Below, in pieces: positions 16,727 to 25,340 of a stretch of DNA of 64,000 nt. The stretch is from Curtobacterium sp. MCBD17_035 (GTDB lineage: Bacteria; Actinomycetota; Actinomycetes; Actinomycetales; Microbacteriaceae). The position numbers and the translations under genes are program-made. Positions within the stretch are counted from its first letter, which is position 1, and each line of letters starts with the position of its first letter. Below the pieces are notes generated by a model. The model worked only from the letters and a program-made list of their open reading frames with translations, ran no database searches and was not told the origin of the DNA. The stretch spans positions 2,976,001-3,040,000 of the forward strand of contig NZ_CP126279.1 of the NCBI RefSeq assembly GCF_003234815.2. The letters run 5' to 3'.

Positions 16727-18412
16727 ATGCACACACGCCTCGCCCGCTGGTGGAACGAGATCTCGCTCCGGACCAAGATCACCGGGATCACCGTCCTCCT
16801 GGTGACCCTCGGGCTGCTCGTCGCGGGGCTCGGCACCATGACGGTGCTCAGCACCTACCTGATGAAGCAGCTCGACAACGACGTCCAAGCGACGAAGACC
16901 TCGCTGAACGGCCAGAAGCTGACGAGCGTCGAAGGCTACTGCCAGATCAACGTCACCCTGCAGAGCGCGGCCTACATCGCCGTGCTCAAGCCCGACGGCG
17001 GCATCGCCTGTCACACGAAGAGCGACTACACGCCGGATCTCGGCGGGGTCGTGGGCAGCTCGCACGTCGACGACGACCACCCGTTCAGTGTGGTCGACGA
17101 CAAGGGCCAGCACGAGTGGCGTGCCCTCGCGATGACGTCGCCCACCACCGACGCCGCCGGCAACCACTACACGATCGTCGCGGCCGTCTCGAGCCAGGGC
17201 ACCGACTCGACCATCGCGCGGTTCACGGTGATCTTCCTCGGGTTCGGCATCTCGGTCGTCCTGCTCGGCGGCATGCTCACCCAGCTGCTCGTCACCGCCA
17301 CGTTCGACCCCCTGCGGGACGTCGAGGCCACGGCCGCACGCTTCGCCGCGGGGGACTTCTCGCAACGCCTCGGTGCGGACACCCCGAACACCGAGGTCGG
17401 TCGCCTCAACCACTCCCTCAACGTCATGCTCGAGCGCATCGACTCGGCGTTCGAGGACCGCCAACGCACGATCGAGCAGATGCGCCGCTTCGTCGGTGAC
17501 GCATCGCACGAGCTGCGGACCCCGCTCGTGTCCCTGCGGGGGTACGCCGAGCTGTACCGGATGGGGGCCCTCCGGAAAGAAGAGGACGTCGCCCAGGCGA
17601 TGGAGCGCATCGAGAAGGAGGCCCAGCGCATGGGGCTCCTCGTGCAGGACCTCCTGCAGCTCGCCCGCATCGACGAGTCGAAGCCGCTCGAGCTCGGGCC
17701 GGTCGACCTCGTCGCCATCGCGCGGGACTCGGCGCTCGACACGATGGCGTCGAACCCCGACCGCGAGATCCAGGTCCTGCTCGCCGACTCCGTCACCGGC
17801 GAGAACGTCCCGCAGGTCGTGCCGCAGTGGGTCGGTCCTGCGGCACCCGGAGCGCGGAACGGACAGTCCCCGACCTCGCCGCCGTCGAACGTCACCGGGC
17901 CGATCGCCTTCGCGGGGCAGACGCTCGCCCGGCTGCGCGCACGTCGTGGTCGTCCCGTCGGCATCGAGTCGGGCCCGGCCGCGCCGACCACGGCCCCGCT
18001 GCCGACCGTCGTCCTGCCCGTGCGACCGCCGGTCGTCCTCGCCGAGGAGAACAAGATCCGTCAGGTCGTGACGAACCTCATGGGCAACGCCATGCGGTTC
18101 ACGCCGCAGGACGACCCCATCGAGATCGGGATCGGCGTGGACGAGGCCCGGGGCATGGCGCACCTCGACGTGATCGACCACGGTGAGGGCATCCCGCCGC
18201 AGATCCGCGAGAAGATCTTCCAGCGGTTCTGGCGCGCCGACACCTCGCGCGCTCGGGACACCGGCGGCTCGGGCCTCGGGCTCGCGATCGTGTCCGGCAT
18301 CGTGGCGGCGCACCACGGCGAGGTCGAGGTGTTCGACACCCCGGGCGGTGGTGCGACCTTCCGCGTGTGGCTCCCCCTCCTCCCGCGCGACTACGTCGCC
18401 CCCACCCCCTGA
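16727..18412 (+). CDS. Sensor histidine kinase (HAMP, HisKA, HATPase) with Pro-rich insertion
   Basis: 561-residue membrane sensor kinase. First TM helix about 18-42, an extracellular sensor region with two Cys (~72 and 95), second TM about 166-190 (FTVIFLGFGISVVLLGG), HAMP, then the H-box FVGDASHELRTPL with His261. The ATPase domain has NLMGNAMRFTP, DHGEGIPP, FQRFWRAD and GGSGLGLAIV. Between HisKA and the N-box, residues about 355-437 are an unusual Pro/Ala/Arg-rich insertion where related kinases have only a short linker. The cognate regulator is immediately upstream. Confidence 0.9.
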   Translation: MHTRLARWWNEISLRTKITGITVLLVTLGLLVAGLGTMTVLSTYLMKQLDNDVQATKTSLNGQKLTSVEGYCQINVTLQSAAYIAVLKPDGGIACHTKSDYTPDLGGVVGSSHVDDDHPFSVVDDKGQHEWRALAMTSPTTDAAGNHYTIVAAVSSQGTDSTIARFTVIFLGFGISVVLLGGMLTQLLVTATFDPLRDVEATAARFAAGDFSQRLGADTPNTEVGRLNHSLNVMLERIDSAFEDRQRTIEQMRRFVGDASHELRTPLVSLRGYAELYRMGALRKEEDVAQAMERIEKEAQRMGLLVQDLLQLARIDESKPLELGPVDLVAIARDSALDTMASNPDREIQVLLADSVTGENVPQVVPQWVGPAAPGARNGQSPTSPPSNVTGPIAFAGQTLARLRARRGRPVGIESGPAAPTTAPLPTVVLPVRPPVVLAEENKIRQVVTNLMGNAMRFTPQDDPIEIGIGVDEARGMAHLDVIDHGEGIPPQIREKIFQRFWRADTSRARDTGGSGLGLAIVSGIVAAHHGEVEVFDTPGGGATFRVWLPLLPRDYVAPTP

Positions 18413-18422
18413 CCCCTCTGGC

Positions 18423-18478
18423 GAGATCGCAGTCGTTGCCGTTCTGAGGTCCATCAGAGCGGCAACGACTGCGATCTC
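18423..18478 (+). terminator. Long GAGATCGCA hairpin, copy 1
   Basis: GAGATCGCAGTCGTTGCCG (18423-18441) is perfectly inverted at 18460-18478; pairing continues almost to the loop. It lies between the kinase and the convergent DUF559 gene and overlaps the DUF559 stop codon, so it can terminate both. It shares its outer stem with hairpins at 19501 and 44379. Confidence 0.7.
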
Positions 18479-19391
18479 ACGGCAGCGGTGATGACACCCG
18501 GGTGCGGAACACGTCCGACAGTCGCAGGAGGAACGCCGTCGGGTCGGCAACGTCACGTGCGGTGACGTGCAGGATCAGCCATCCGGCGGACACGAAGCCG
18601 TTCGACCGGGTCGCATCGTGCTGCCACGTGGCACGATCCGTCCGGTGGTGCTCGCCGTCGTACTCGACTCCGATCCGGAGGTCCGGGTAGGCGAGGTCGA
18701 CGCGTCCGAGGAATCGACCGGCGGGGCTGTGCACGTCGATGTTGAGCTGGGGCTCCGGGAATCCCGCGTCGACGATGACGAGTCGGATGAGCGTCTCCAT
18801 CGGGGACTCCGACCCGAGCCGCACGCGATGGGCCGCGGCCCGGAGCCGCCGTGCCCACCGGGACCGCCGCTCACGACTCCGGCGCTCGAGTTGCTCCGGA
18901 TCGGCGAGCGCCCGCGCGACCAGGTGGTCCCCGATCACCACCAGGTCACGTTCGGCCAACAGGCCCGCACTCTCGCACCACGCCGCCACCGGGCTGCTGG
19001 CCGGGAGGCCCGCACACGTCACCACATCGGCGAACGGTGGCGAGACGCGATGGCCTACCACCCCGGTGCGGCGCATGACCGGTCCGTCCCCCACCGTGCT
19101 CACGTGCACGGTCGCGTCGGAAACGACCCAGGGCGGCAGTGGGAGCTCCCAGAGGGCGAGGGCGGTGGTGTGGCTGAAGTGATGCCGTTCACCGAGGACG
19201 AGGCCGAACGCGGCGACCCGTGCCGAGAGGTCCGCCAGGTCCAGCTCGGCAGGGACCCGCACGCCTCGGGTCGGCGCGGCGAGGTCCTCCCGACGGAGCC
19301 GACCCGGAGTGACCCCGTTCCGGACCGCATCAGCCGTGTCGAAGGCCTGACCGAGGAAAGGATCCGGGAGGCGGGCCGGCGTGCGCGTCAT
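18477..19391 (-). CDS. DUF559 domain protein (Vsr-like nuclease fold)
   Basis: 304-residue protein with a C-terminal DUF559 domain of the PD-(D/E)XK/Vsr-like fold (DVHSPAGRFLGRVDLAYPDLRIGVEYDG is split over strands; EYDGEHHRTD and LILHVTARDV are the recognisable signatures) and an N-terminal helix-turn-helix-like segment similar to AbiEi-type antitoxin domains (RNGVTPGRLRREDL, VRVPAEL). Such proteins are common, often multi-copy, in actinobacteria and of unknown role. ATG at 19391 is placed eight bases after GGGAGG. The gene is bracketed by two copies of the GAGATCGCA hairpin, which is odd for a single gene. Confidence 0.8.
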   Translation of the reverse strand: MTRTPARLPDPFLGQAFDTADAVRNGVTPGRLRREDLAAPTRGVRVPAELDLADLSARVAAFGLVLGERHHFSHTTALALWELPLPPWVVSDATVHVSTVGDGPVMRRTGVVGHRVSPPFADVVTCAGLPASSPVAAWCESAGLLAERDLVVIGDHLVARALADPEQLERRSRERRSRWARRLRAAAHRVRLGSESPMETLIRLVIVDAGFPEPQLNIDVHSPAGRFLGRVDLAYPDLRIGVEYDGEHHRTDRATWQHDATRSNGFVSAGWLILHVTARDVADPTAFLLRLSDVFRTRVSSPLP

Positions 19392-19500
19392 GCGCCGAGC
19401 CTCCCGGCCGTACCGCAACGCGGAGCACGTGCGCGCCCGACCTGTGGACGGCCGCTGCCCGGCTCCCCCGGTGGAGGACCGGACACCTGGCCCGACTCCC

Positions 19501-19572
19501 CCTCCGCCGAGATCGCAGTCGTTGCCGGTGTGCGGTGGGTCAAACCGGCAACAAGTGCGATCTCGGCGGAGG
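19501..19572 (-). terminator. Long GAGATCGCA hairpin, copy 2
   Basis: Arms of 29 bases (19501-19529 and 19544-19572) with two mismatches; the outer stem contains CCGCCGAGATCGCA. It lies after groEL and before DUF559. Confidence 0.65.
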
Positions 19573-19590
19573 GAGAGGAGGGAGGAACGG

Positions 19591-19628
19591 CGAACGGGCC
19601 GCCCTCCCGGAGGAGAGCGGCCCGTTCG
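19591..19628 (-). terminator. groEL terminator
   Basis: CGAACGGGCCGC / GCGGCCCGTTCG stem of 12 bp, 17 bases beyond the groEL stop codon at 19646. Confidence 0.7.
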
Positions 19629-19645
19629 GAGCCGTCAGGCGTGGA

Positions 19646-21370
<1,725 letters not shown>

Positions 21371-21432
21371 TCACGCGGCATGCCGCGTTCCGGGGACGCG
21401 GACCGGGAGGCCCGCCATCGTCCGACATCGGA

Positions 21433-21502
21433 CCCCACCACCGGGGTCCCGGTCGGGGCCCCACCACCGGAGTCGCGGTCGGGGGCCCACCACCGGGGCC
21501 CC
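21433..21502. repeat. Three imperfect 26-27-bp tandem repeats
   Basis: Unit CCCCACCACCGG-GTC-CGGTCGGGG occurs at 21433 and 21459 and, partially, at 21485, between the groEL promoter region and the cspA terminator. Confidence 0.7.
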
Positions 21503-21515
21503 CTCCACACGACGA

Positions 21516-21549
21516 CGAGCGCGCCGCCCCATCGGGGACGACGCGCTCG
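21516..21549 (-). terminator. cspA terminator candidate
   Basis: CGAGCGCG / CGCGCTCG outer stem with an inner CCCC-AT-CGGGG hairpin, about 50 bases after the cspA stop. Confidence 0.5.
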
Positions 21550-21595
21550 GACGCGTGGCGGTCGACGACCGTCGCCGGCGGACCGGCGACCGAGG

Positions 21596-21799
21596 TCAGG
21601 CCGGTCGGACGGACTCGGCCTGCGGACCCTTCGAACCGGTGCCGACGTCGAAGGTGACCGCCTGCCCTTCTTCGAGGACCTTGTAGCCGTTCATGTCGAT
21701 CGCGGAGTAGTGGACGAAGACGTCCTGCCCCCCGCCGTCGACGGTGATGAACCCGTAGCCCTTCTCGGCGTTGAACCACTTGACGGTGCCGTTGGCCAT
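21596..21799 (-). CDS. cspA: Cold-shock protein, CspA family
   Basis: 67-residue RNA chaperone consisting of one cold-shock OB fold: [20 protein letters not shown] (RNP1) and DVFVHYSAI (RNP2), with the family length. ATG at 21799 follows AGGGAG. It has about 280 bp of non-coding DNA upstream (21800-22082), consistent with the long structured 5' leader usual for csp mRNAs, though no specific structure was worked out. A second csp gene lies at 60870. Confidence 0.95.
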   Translation of the reverse strand: MANGTVKWFNAEKGYGFITVDGGGQDVFVHYSAIDMNGYKVLEEGQAVTFDVGTGSKGPQAESVRPA

Positions 21800-22082
21800 T
21801 CTCTTGCTCCCTGCGGTGTTGCATTGCCACTGACGACGGCGCGACCGGTCCGCGACCGCCGGGTCCGAGCGCATACCTGCCTCACCCGGGTCTTCGCGGT
21901 GGAGGCACCGGCACGGTGTCGCCCTCGGATCACTGGGGTGACCAATTCCAGATCGTATCGGCGGACGCGCCGCCGACAAGAGGTGCGGACCAACTTCTTC
22001 ATCCCGGCCGACGGAACTCAACATGCCCGAAACAAACGTGCAACAAACGGCACGACGAGTGGGGCGGAACGCCCGTCGCTAG

Positions 22083-22643
22083 TCAGCCGGCGTAATCGGC
22101 GCCGAGCACCACGGTGACGGCCGCGTTCGGGAACGCCGACGACTTGGCGACGGTTCCGACGCCGAGCGTCTTGACGATCCCGCGCGCGATCGCCGCCTCG
22201 GCATCCGTCTGGTAGTAGACGATCGTCTGCGAGGCGTCCTGGGACCCGGCGTTGCCGTCGCTCGCGACGACCCAACCCGCGTTCTCGAGCGTCGCGGTGC
22301 CGGTGGCGGCGAGTCCGGCGGTGGAGGTCCCGTTGAGCACCGTGAGCGTCATGGTCTTCGGCTGGTCGCTCGGCGCGGCGGTGGCGGCCGTCGTCGACGA
22401 GGACGACGCTCCGCTCGTGGCCGACGCGGACGCGGACGACCTGGTCGTCCCGGGGTCGGTGAACTGCGTGCTGTTGTTGGCGACCTCGAGCACGACGATG
22501 CCGATCGCGACGAGCACGGCGCAGGCGAGCGCGGACCAGGCCACCAGGATCCAGCCACGGCCGCGCCTCGGGAGACCGCGGTGTGCCCCGACCCTCGGGC
22601 CGTCGGCGACGTCGTCGAATCGGTCTCGGGGGTATCTCGTCAT
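22083..22643 (-). CDS. LytR C-terminal domain protein
   Basis: 186-residue membrane-anchored protein: cytoplasmic N-terminus (MTRYPRDRFDDV), one TM helix around 32-52 (LVAWSALACAVLVAIGIVVL), a Ser/Ala/Thr-rich extracellular linker, and a LytR_C domain (MTLTVLNGTSTAGLA ... LENAGWVV ... TIVYYQTDAE ... VTVVLGADY). LytR_C domains sit in cell-envelope proteins; the catalytic LytR-CpsA-Psr part is absent. Its ATG overlaps the stop of the DUF3263 gene (ATGA), so both are one transcript. Confidence 0.85.
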   Translation of the reverse strand: MTRYPRDRFDDVADGPRVGAHRGLPRRGRGWILVAWSALACAVLVAIGIVVLEVANNSTQFTDPGTTRSSASASATSGASSSSTTAATAAPSDQPKTMTLTVLNGTSTAGLAATGTATLENAGWVVASDGNAGSQDASQTIVYYQTDAEAAIARGIVKTLGVGTVAKSSAFPNAAVTVVLGADYAG

Positions 22644-22942
22644 GGCTGTCCTGCGGGCCCTTCACGGTCGGCGCGAGGCGGTGCGAAGGACCGCGCGGCG
22701 CGGGCACTGGTCCGTGCCCGGCGCAGTCGCTGCAGTCGCGTCACGAGCTGCGGATCGTAGGCGAGCGCGGCCGGAGAGTCGATCACGCGGTTGAGCACCT
22801 GATAGTAGCGGGCCGGCGACATGTCGAAGCGGACGCGGATGTCGGCTTCCTTCGTCCGGTCGTGCCGCGTCCGATCGTGCTCGAACGTGAGGATGCTCCG
22901 TGCGAGCTCCGAGAGATCGGAGTCGGTCCGGGATCCGGTCAC
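22640..22942 (-). CDS. DUF3263 protein
   Basis: 100-residue conserved actinobacterial protein of unknown function with the DUF3263 core ARSILTFEHDRTRH ... IRVRFDMSPARYYQVLNRVID and a basic tail. The helix-turn-helix-like spacing of RFDMSPARYYQVL suggests DNA binding, but this is inference. It is translationally coupled to the LytR_C gene, the arrangement seen in other actinobacteria. Confidence 0.85.
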   Translation of the reverse strand: MTGSRTDSDLSELARSILTFEHDRTRHDRTKEADIRVRFDMSPARYYQVLNRVIDSPAALAYDPQLVTRLQRLRRARTSARAARSFAPPRADREGPAGQP

Positions 22943-23050
22943 GTCGGTCCTCCTGGTCGGATGGCTCGCCGGTCGGCTGGCCTCCGGTCATGCTAGGGCG
23001 GCATCCACGCCGGACCCTGGCATGGCCCTGGCAGGTCGGAAAGACACCGA

Positions 23051-24136
23051 TCAGGCCGTCGGTGCGCCGAGCGTCCAGGACGGGTCCGCGCCGAGGGGCG
23101 TGACGGTCGTGCCGTGGGCGTCGGCGAGCGCCAGGGCGACCCCGTCGAGCGAGACCGTGGCGAAGGCCGACGGAGCGGCGAGGTCGATGCCCCGCTCGGC
23201 GAGTTCCCCCACGGGCGGCAGGGTCGCGGCGACGTCGTGGAGCGACCCCGTCCGCTCCATCGCCACCCAGCGGACCCCGCGGTCCCGGAGCCGCTCGACG
23301 ACGCGCTGCCGCTCCGAGCCCGGCAGGTAGACGAGCGTGCCGAGCGTGAGCACGACGGGCGTCGCCCCGCGCGGCAGCAGGTCGATCGCGCGGTCGAGGT
23401 CGTCCGGGGCGGTCCCGCGGACGGCGGTGTACTGGTCGGCCCGCACGGCGTCGGCGGCCCGCCGCATGAGCGCGACACGGTCGGTCGCCTCGACGGGGAC
23501 GGACTCGACGAGCCGGTCGAACGCCCCGGGGAACCGCAGGTCGATCGGCGCCGGATCGAGCCCGACCCGCGCCACCACGTCGAGCTGGGAGGGCCGGCGC
23601 GGCCCCGTCCCGTCGGCCCGGCTCCCGGCGTCACCCGTCGACGGCCGGGAGGCACGGGATCGGCCCGCACCGCGCCTCCCGGCGGACGGAGCGGCGGGTC
23701 CCGGACGCATCTGGAACCGGAGCGGGATCTCCGGCTCGCGCGCGGCCTCGGCGACGCGGACGGTGTCGTCGAGCTCGTCGACGTCGACGGTGGCGTGGTC
23801 CGGGACGATGCAGAGGCCGGCGCTCACCCCCACCTCGAGGAGCGCGAGCGGCCCCGGGATGCCCGCGAGCACGGGGACGACCGGCGCCATGCGTCGGGGG
23901 TCGTTCGTCTGCGTCGTGGACACGGCGAGCTCGGCGAGCAGCCGGTCGGGGGCGTCGCGGACGAGCCGGAGGAGGGCCTCCCGGTCGGTCGGGTCGGCGC
24001 CCAGGCGTCGGGCGACGGCGAAGAGCAGCTCGGGCTGCCGCTTGGTCGGGGCGACGCGGATCAGCAGGTCGACGGCGGCGGCGTCACCGGCGATCGACGC
24101 CGCCCAGCGGGCGGAGGTCGGCGAGGCGGTCGCCAT
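23051..24136 (-). CDS. DUF2332 family protein
   Basis: Conserved actinobacterial protein of unknown function (APTKRQPELLFAVARRLG near the start, LLEVGVSAGLCI, PIDLRF, LTLGTLVYLPGSER, WVAMERTG). The listed ATG cuts into the conserved N-terminal segment: the frame stays open 33 codons further to a CTG at 24235 and contains a family-like YRHHAER stretch, yet no ATG, GTG or TTG is present there, so initiation may be at a non-standard codon. Residues about 145-190 are an Arg/Ser/Pro-rich insertion that contains an inverted GCCGGGAGGC pair (23643-23683). Confidence 0.75.
   Translation of the reverse strand: MATASPTSARWAASIAGDAAAVDLLIRVAPTKRQPELLFAVARRLGADPTDREALLRLVRDAPDRLLAELAVSTTQTNDPRRMAPVVPVLAGIPGPLALLEVGVSAGLCIVPDHATVDVDELDDTVRVAEAAREPEIPLRFQMRPGPAAPSAGRRGAGRSRASRPSTGDAGSRADGTGPRRPSQLDVVARVGLDPAPIDLRFPGAFDRLVESVPVEATDRVALMRRAADAVRADQYTAVRGTAPDDLDRAIDLLPRGATPVVLTLGTLVYLPGSERQRVVERLRDRGVRWVAMERTGSLHDVAATLPPVGELAERGIDLAAPSAFATVSLDGVALALADAHGTTVTPLGADPSWTLGAPTA
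23643..23683. repeat. Inverted GGCCGGGAGGC pair inside the DUF2332 coding region
   Basis: GGCCGGGAGGC (23643-23653) and GCCTCCCGGC (23674-23683) flank a 20-base spacer. The encoded stretch is a non-conserved basic linker, as if a palindromic element had been inserted in frame. Confidence 0.65.
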
Positions 24137-24224
24137 GCGCTCGGCGTGGTGACGGTAGCGGCGGCGGGTGGCCTCGGGGCCGTCCGGCTCCGGCTGGTGC
24201 GGGGGCTCCGCGCGGCCCGGCGCG

Positions 24225-24722
24225 TCAGCGGACAGCGTCGTCCCCGACCGCCGCTGCGCGGTACATCCCCACGTGGCGGATGCCCGCCTCGACGTAGGGT
24301 TCGCCGAACGGCACGAACCCGGCGGCGGCGTACAGGCCGGCGACGTACTCCTGCGCGTGGAGGAGGAAGGCCTCCTCCGGGTGGGCGGCGAGCACGGCGT
24401 CGACGAGCCGACGCGCGAGCCCCTGTCCGCGGTGCTCGACGGCCGTGGCCACGCGGCCGATGACCCGGGTCGCGGGCAGGTCGACGGCCGGCTGGACCTC
24501 GTCCGCGGCGGGCCGGATGCAGCGCAGGTAGGCGCGGGCGACGCCGTCCTCGCCGGGGACCCACCAGTGTTCCGTCTCCGGTTCGCGGTCCCGGCCGTCG
24601 AAGTCCTCGGCCGTCACGCGCTGCTCGAGCGCGAACACCCGGTTGCGCAGGCGGACGACGGCGTAGAGGTCGTCCGTCGTCAGGGCGTCCCACCGGCCAC
24701 GGTGGACGGAATGCTCGGTCAT
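24225..24722 (-). CDS. GNAT-family N-acetyltransferase
   Basis: 165-residue ElaA-like acetyltransferase. The sequence begins LTTDDLYAVVRLRNRVFALEQ (ElaA signature), then RAYLRCI, and the acetyl-CoA binding motif A as RVATAVEHRGQGLARRLVDAVL, with FLLHAQEYVAGLYAAAGFVPFGEPYVEAGIRHVGMYR completing the fold (quoted in parts: HAQEYVAGLYAAAGF, EAGIRHVGM). Substrate unknown. The stop codon lies just upstream of the DUF2332 frame, so the two are probably cotranscribed. TAAACT seven bases before the ATG suggests a leaderless mRNA. Confidence 0.88.
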   Translation of the reverse strand: MTEHSVHRGRWDALTTDDLYAVVRLRNRVFALEQRVTAEDFDGRDREPETEHWWVPGEDGVARAYLRCIRPAADEVQPAVDLPATRVIGRVATAVEHRGQGLARRLVDAVLAAHPEEAFLLHAQEYVAGLYAAAGFVPFGEPYVEAGIRHVGMYRAAAVGDDAVR

Positions 24723-24729
24723 CGGTGCG

Positions 24730-24735
24730 AGTTTA
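24730..24735 (-). promoter_or_regulatory. -10 box of GNAT gene (leaderless)
   Basis: Minus strand TAAACT ends seven bases before the ATG at 24722. It faces the divergent msrB gene. Confidence 0.5.
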
Positions 24736-24780
24736 ATGACATGACCGCGTCACGAGTGCGGTCACGACGAGGAGGAACCC

Positions 24781-25185
24781 ATGGCATACAACGTGGAGAA
24801 GACCGACGCCGAGTGGCGTGAGGAACTCGACCCGCAGCAGTACGCCGTGCTGCGGCAGGCCGCGACCGAGCGCCCGTGGACGGGTGAGCTGCTCGACGAG
24901 GAGCGCGCCGGCGTCTACACCTGTGCGGCGTGCGGTGCGGAGCTGTTCAAGAGCGGCACCAAGTTCGACTCGGGCTGCGGGTGGCCGTCGTTCTACGAGT
25001 CGGTGCGCCCCGAGGCCGTGCAGCTCATCGAGGACCGCACGCTCGGCATGGTGCGCACCGAGGTCCGCTGCGCGAGCTGCGGTTCGCACCTCGGGCACGT
25101 GTTCCCGGACGGTTTCGGCACCCCGACCGGCGACCGGTACTGCATGAACTCGATCTCGCTCGGGTTCTCCCCCGCGGCGGACTGA
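24781..25185 (+). CDS. msrB: Peptide-methionine (R)-S-oxide reductase
   Basis: Repairs oxidised methionine by reducing Met-R-sulfoxide with thioredoxin or mycothiol-linked electrons. 134 residues, standard length. Zinc is held by two CXXC pairs (Cys48/51 and Cys97/100), the catalytic Cys121 lies in DRYCMNS, and the possible resolving Cys66 is in SGCGWPSF. ATG at 24781 follows GAGGAGGAA. It is a single gene divergent from the GNAT gene and is followed directly by tRNA-Thr. Confidence 0.96.
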   Translation: MAYNVEKTDAEWREELDPQQYAVLRQAATERPWTGELLDEERAGVYTCAACGAELFKSGTKFDSGCGWPSFYESVRPEAVQLIEDRTLGMVRTEVRCASCGSHLGHVFPDGFGTPTGDRYCMNSISLGFSPAAD

Positions 25186-25229
25186 CCTCCGCCGCGACAC
25201 CGCGGCTCGTCGGTACACTTGGCGGGCCA

Positions 25230-25302
25230 GCCGGCATGGCGCAATTGGTAGCGCACCGTACTTGTAATACGGGGGTTGCGGGTTCGAGTCCCGCTGCCGG
25301 CC
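25230..25302 (+). tRNA. tRNA-Thr (anticodon TGT)
   Basis: Acceptor stem GCCGGCA/TGCCGGC, D-arm GCGC-GCGC, anticodon loop CTTGTAA (TGT at 34-36), T-arm GCGGGTTCGAGTCCCGC. CCA is not encoded. It decodes ACA and, by wobble, ACG. Confidence 0.94.
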
Positions 25303-25340
25303 CCGATCAGCCGCGTCCGCGGTGTCCGTCAGCCGCGGTG

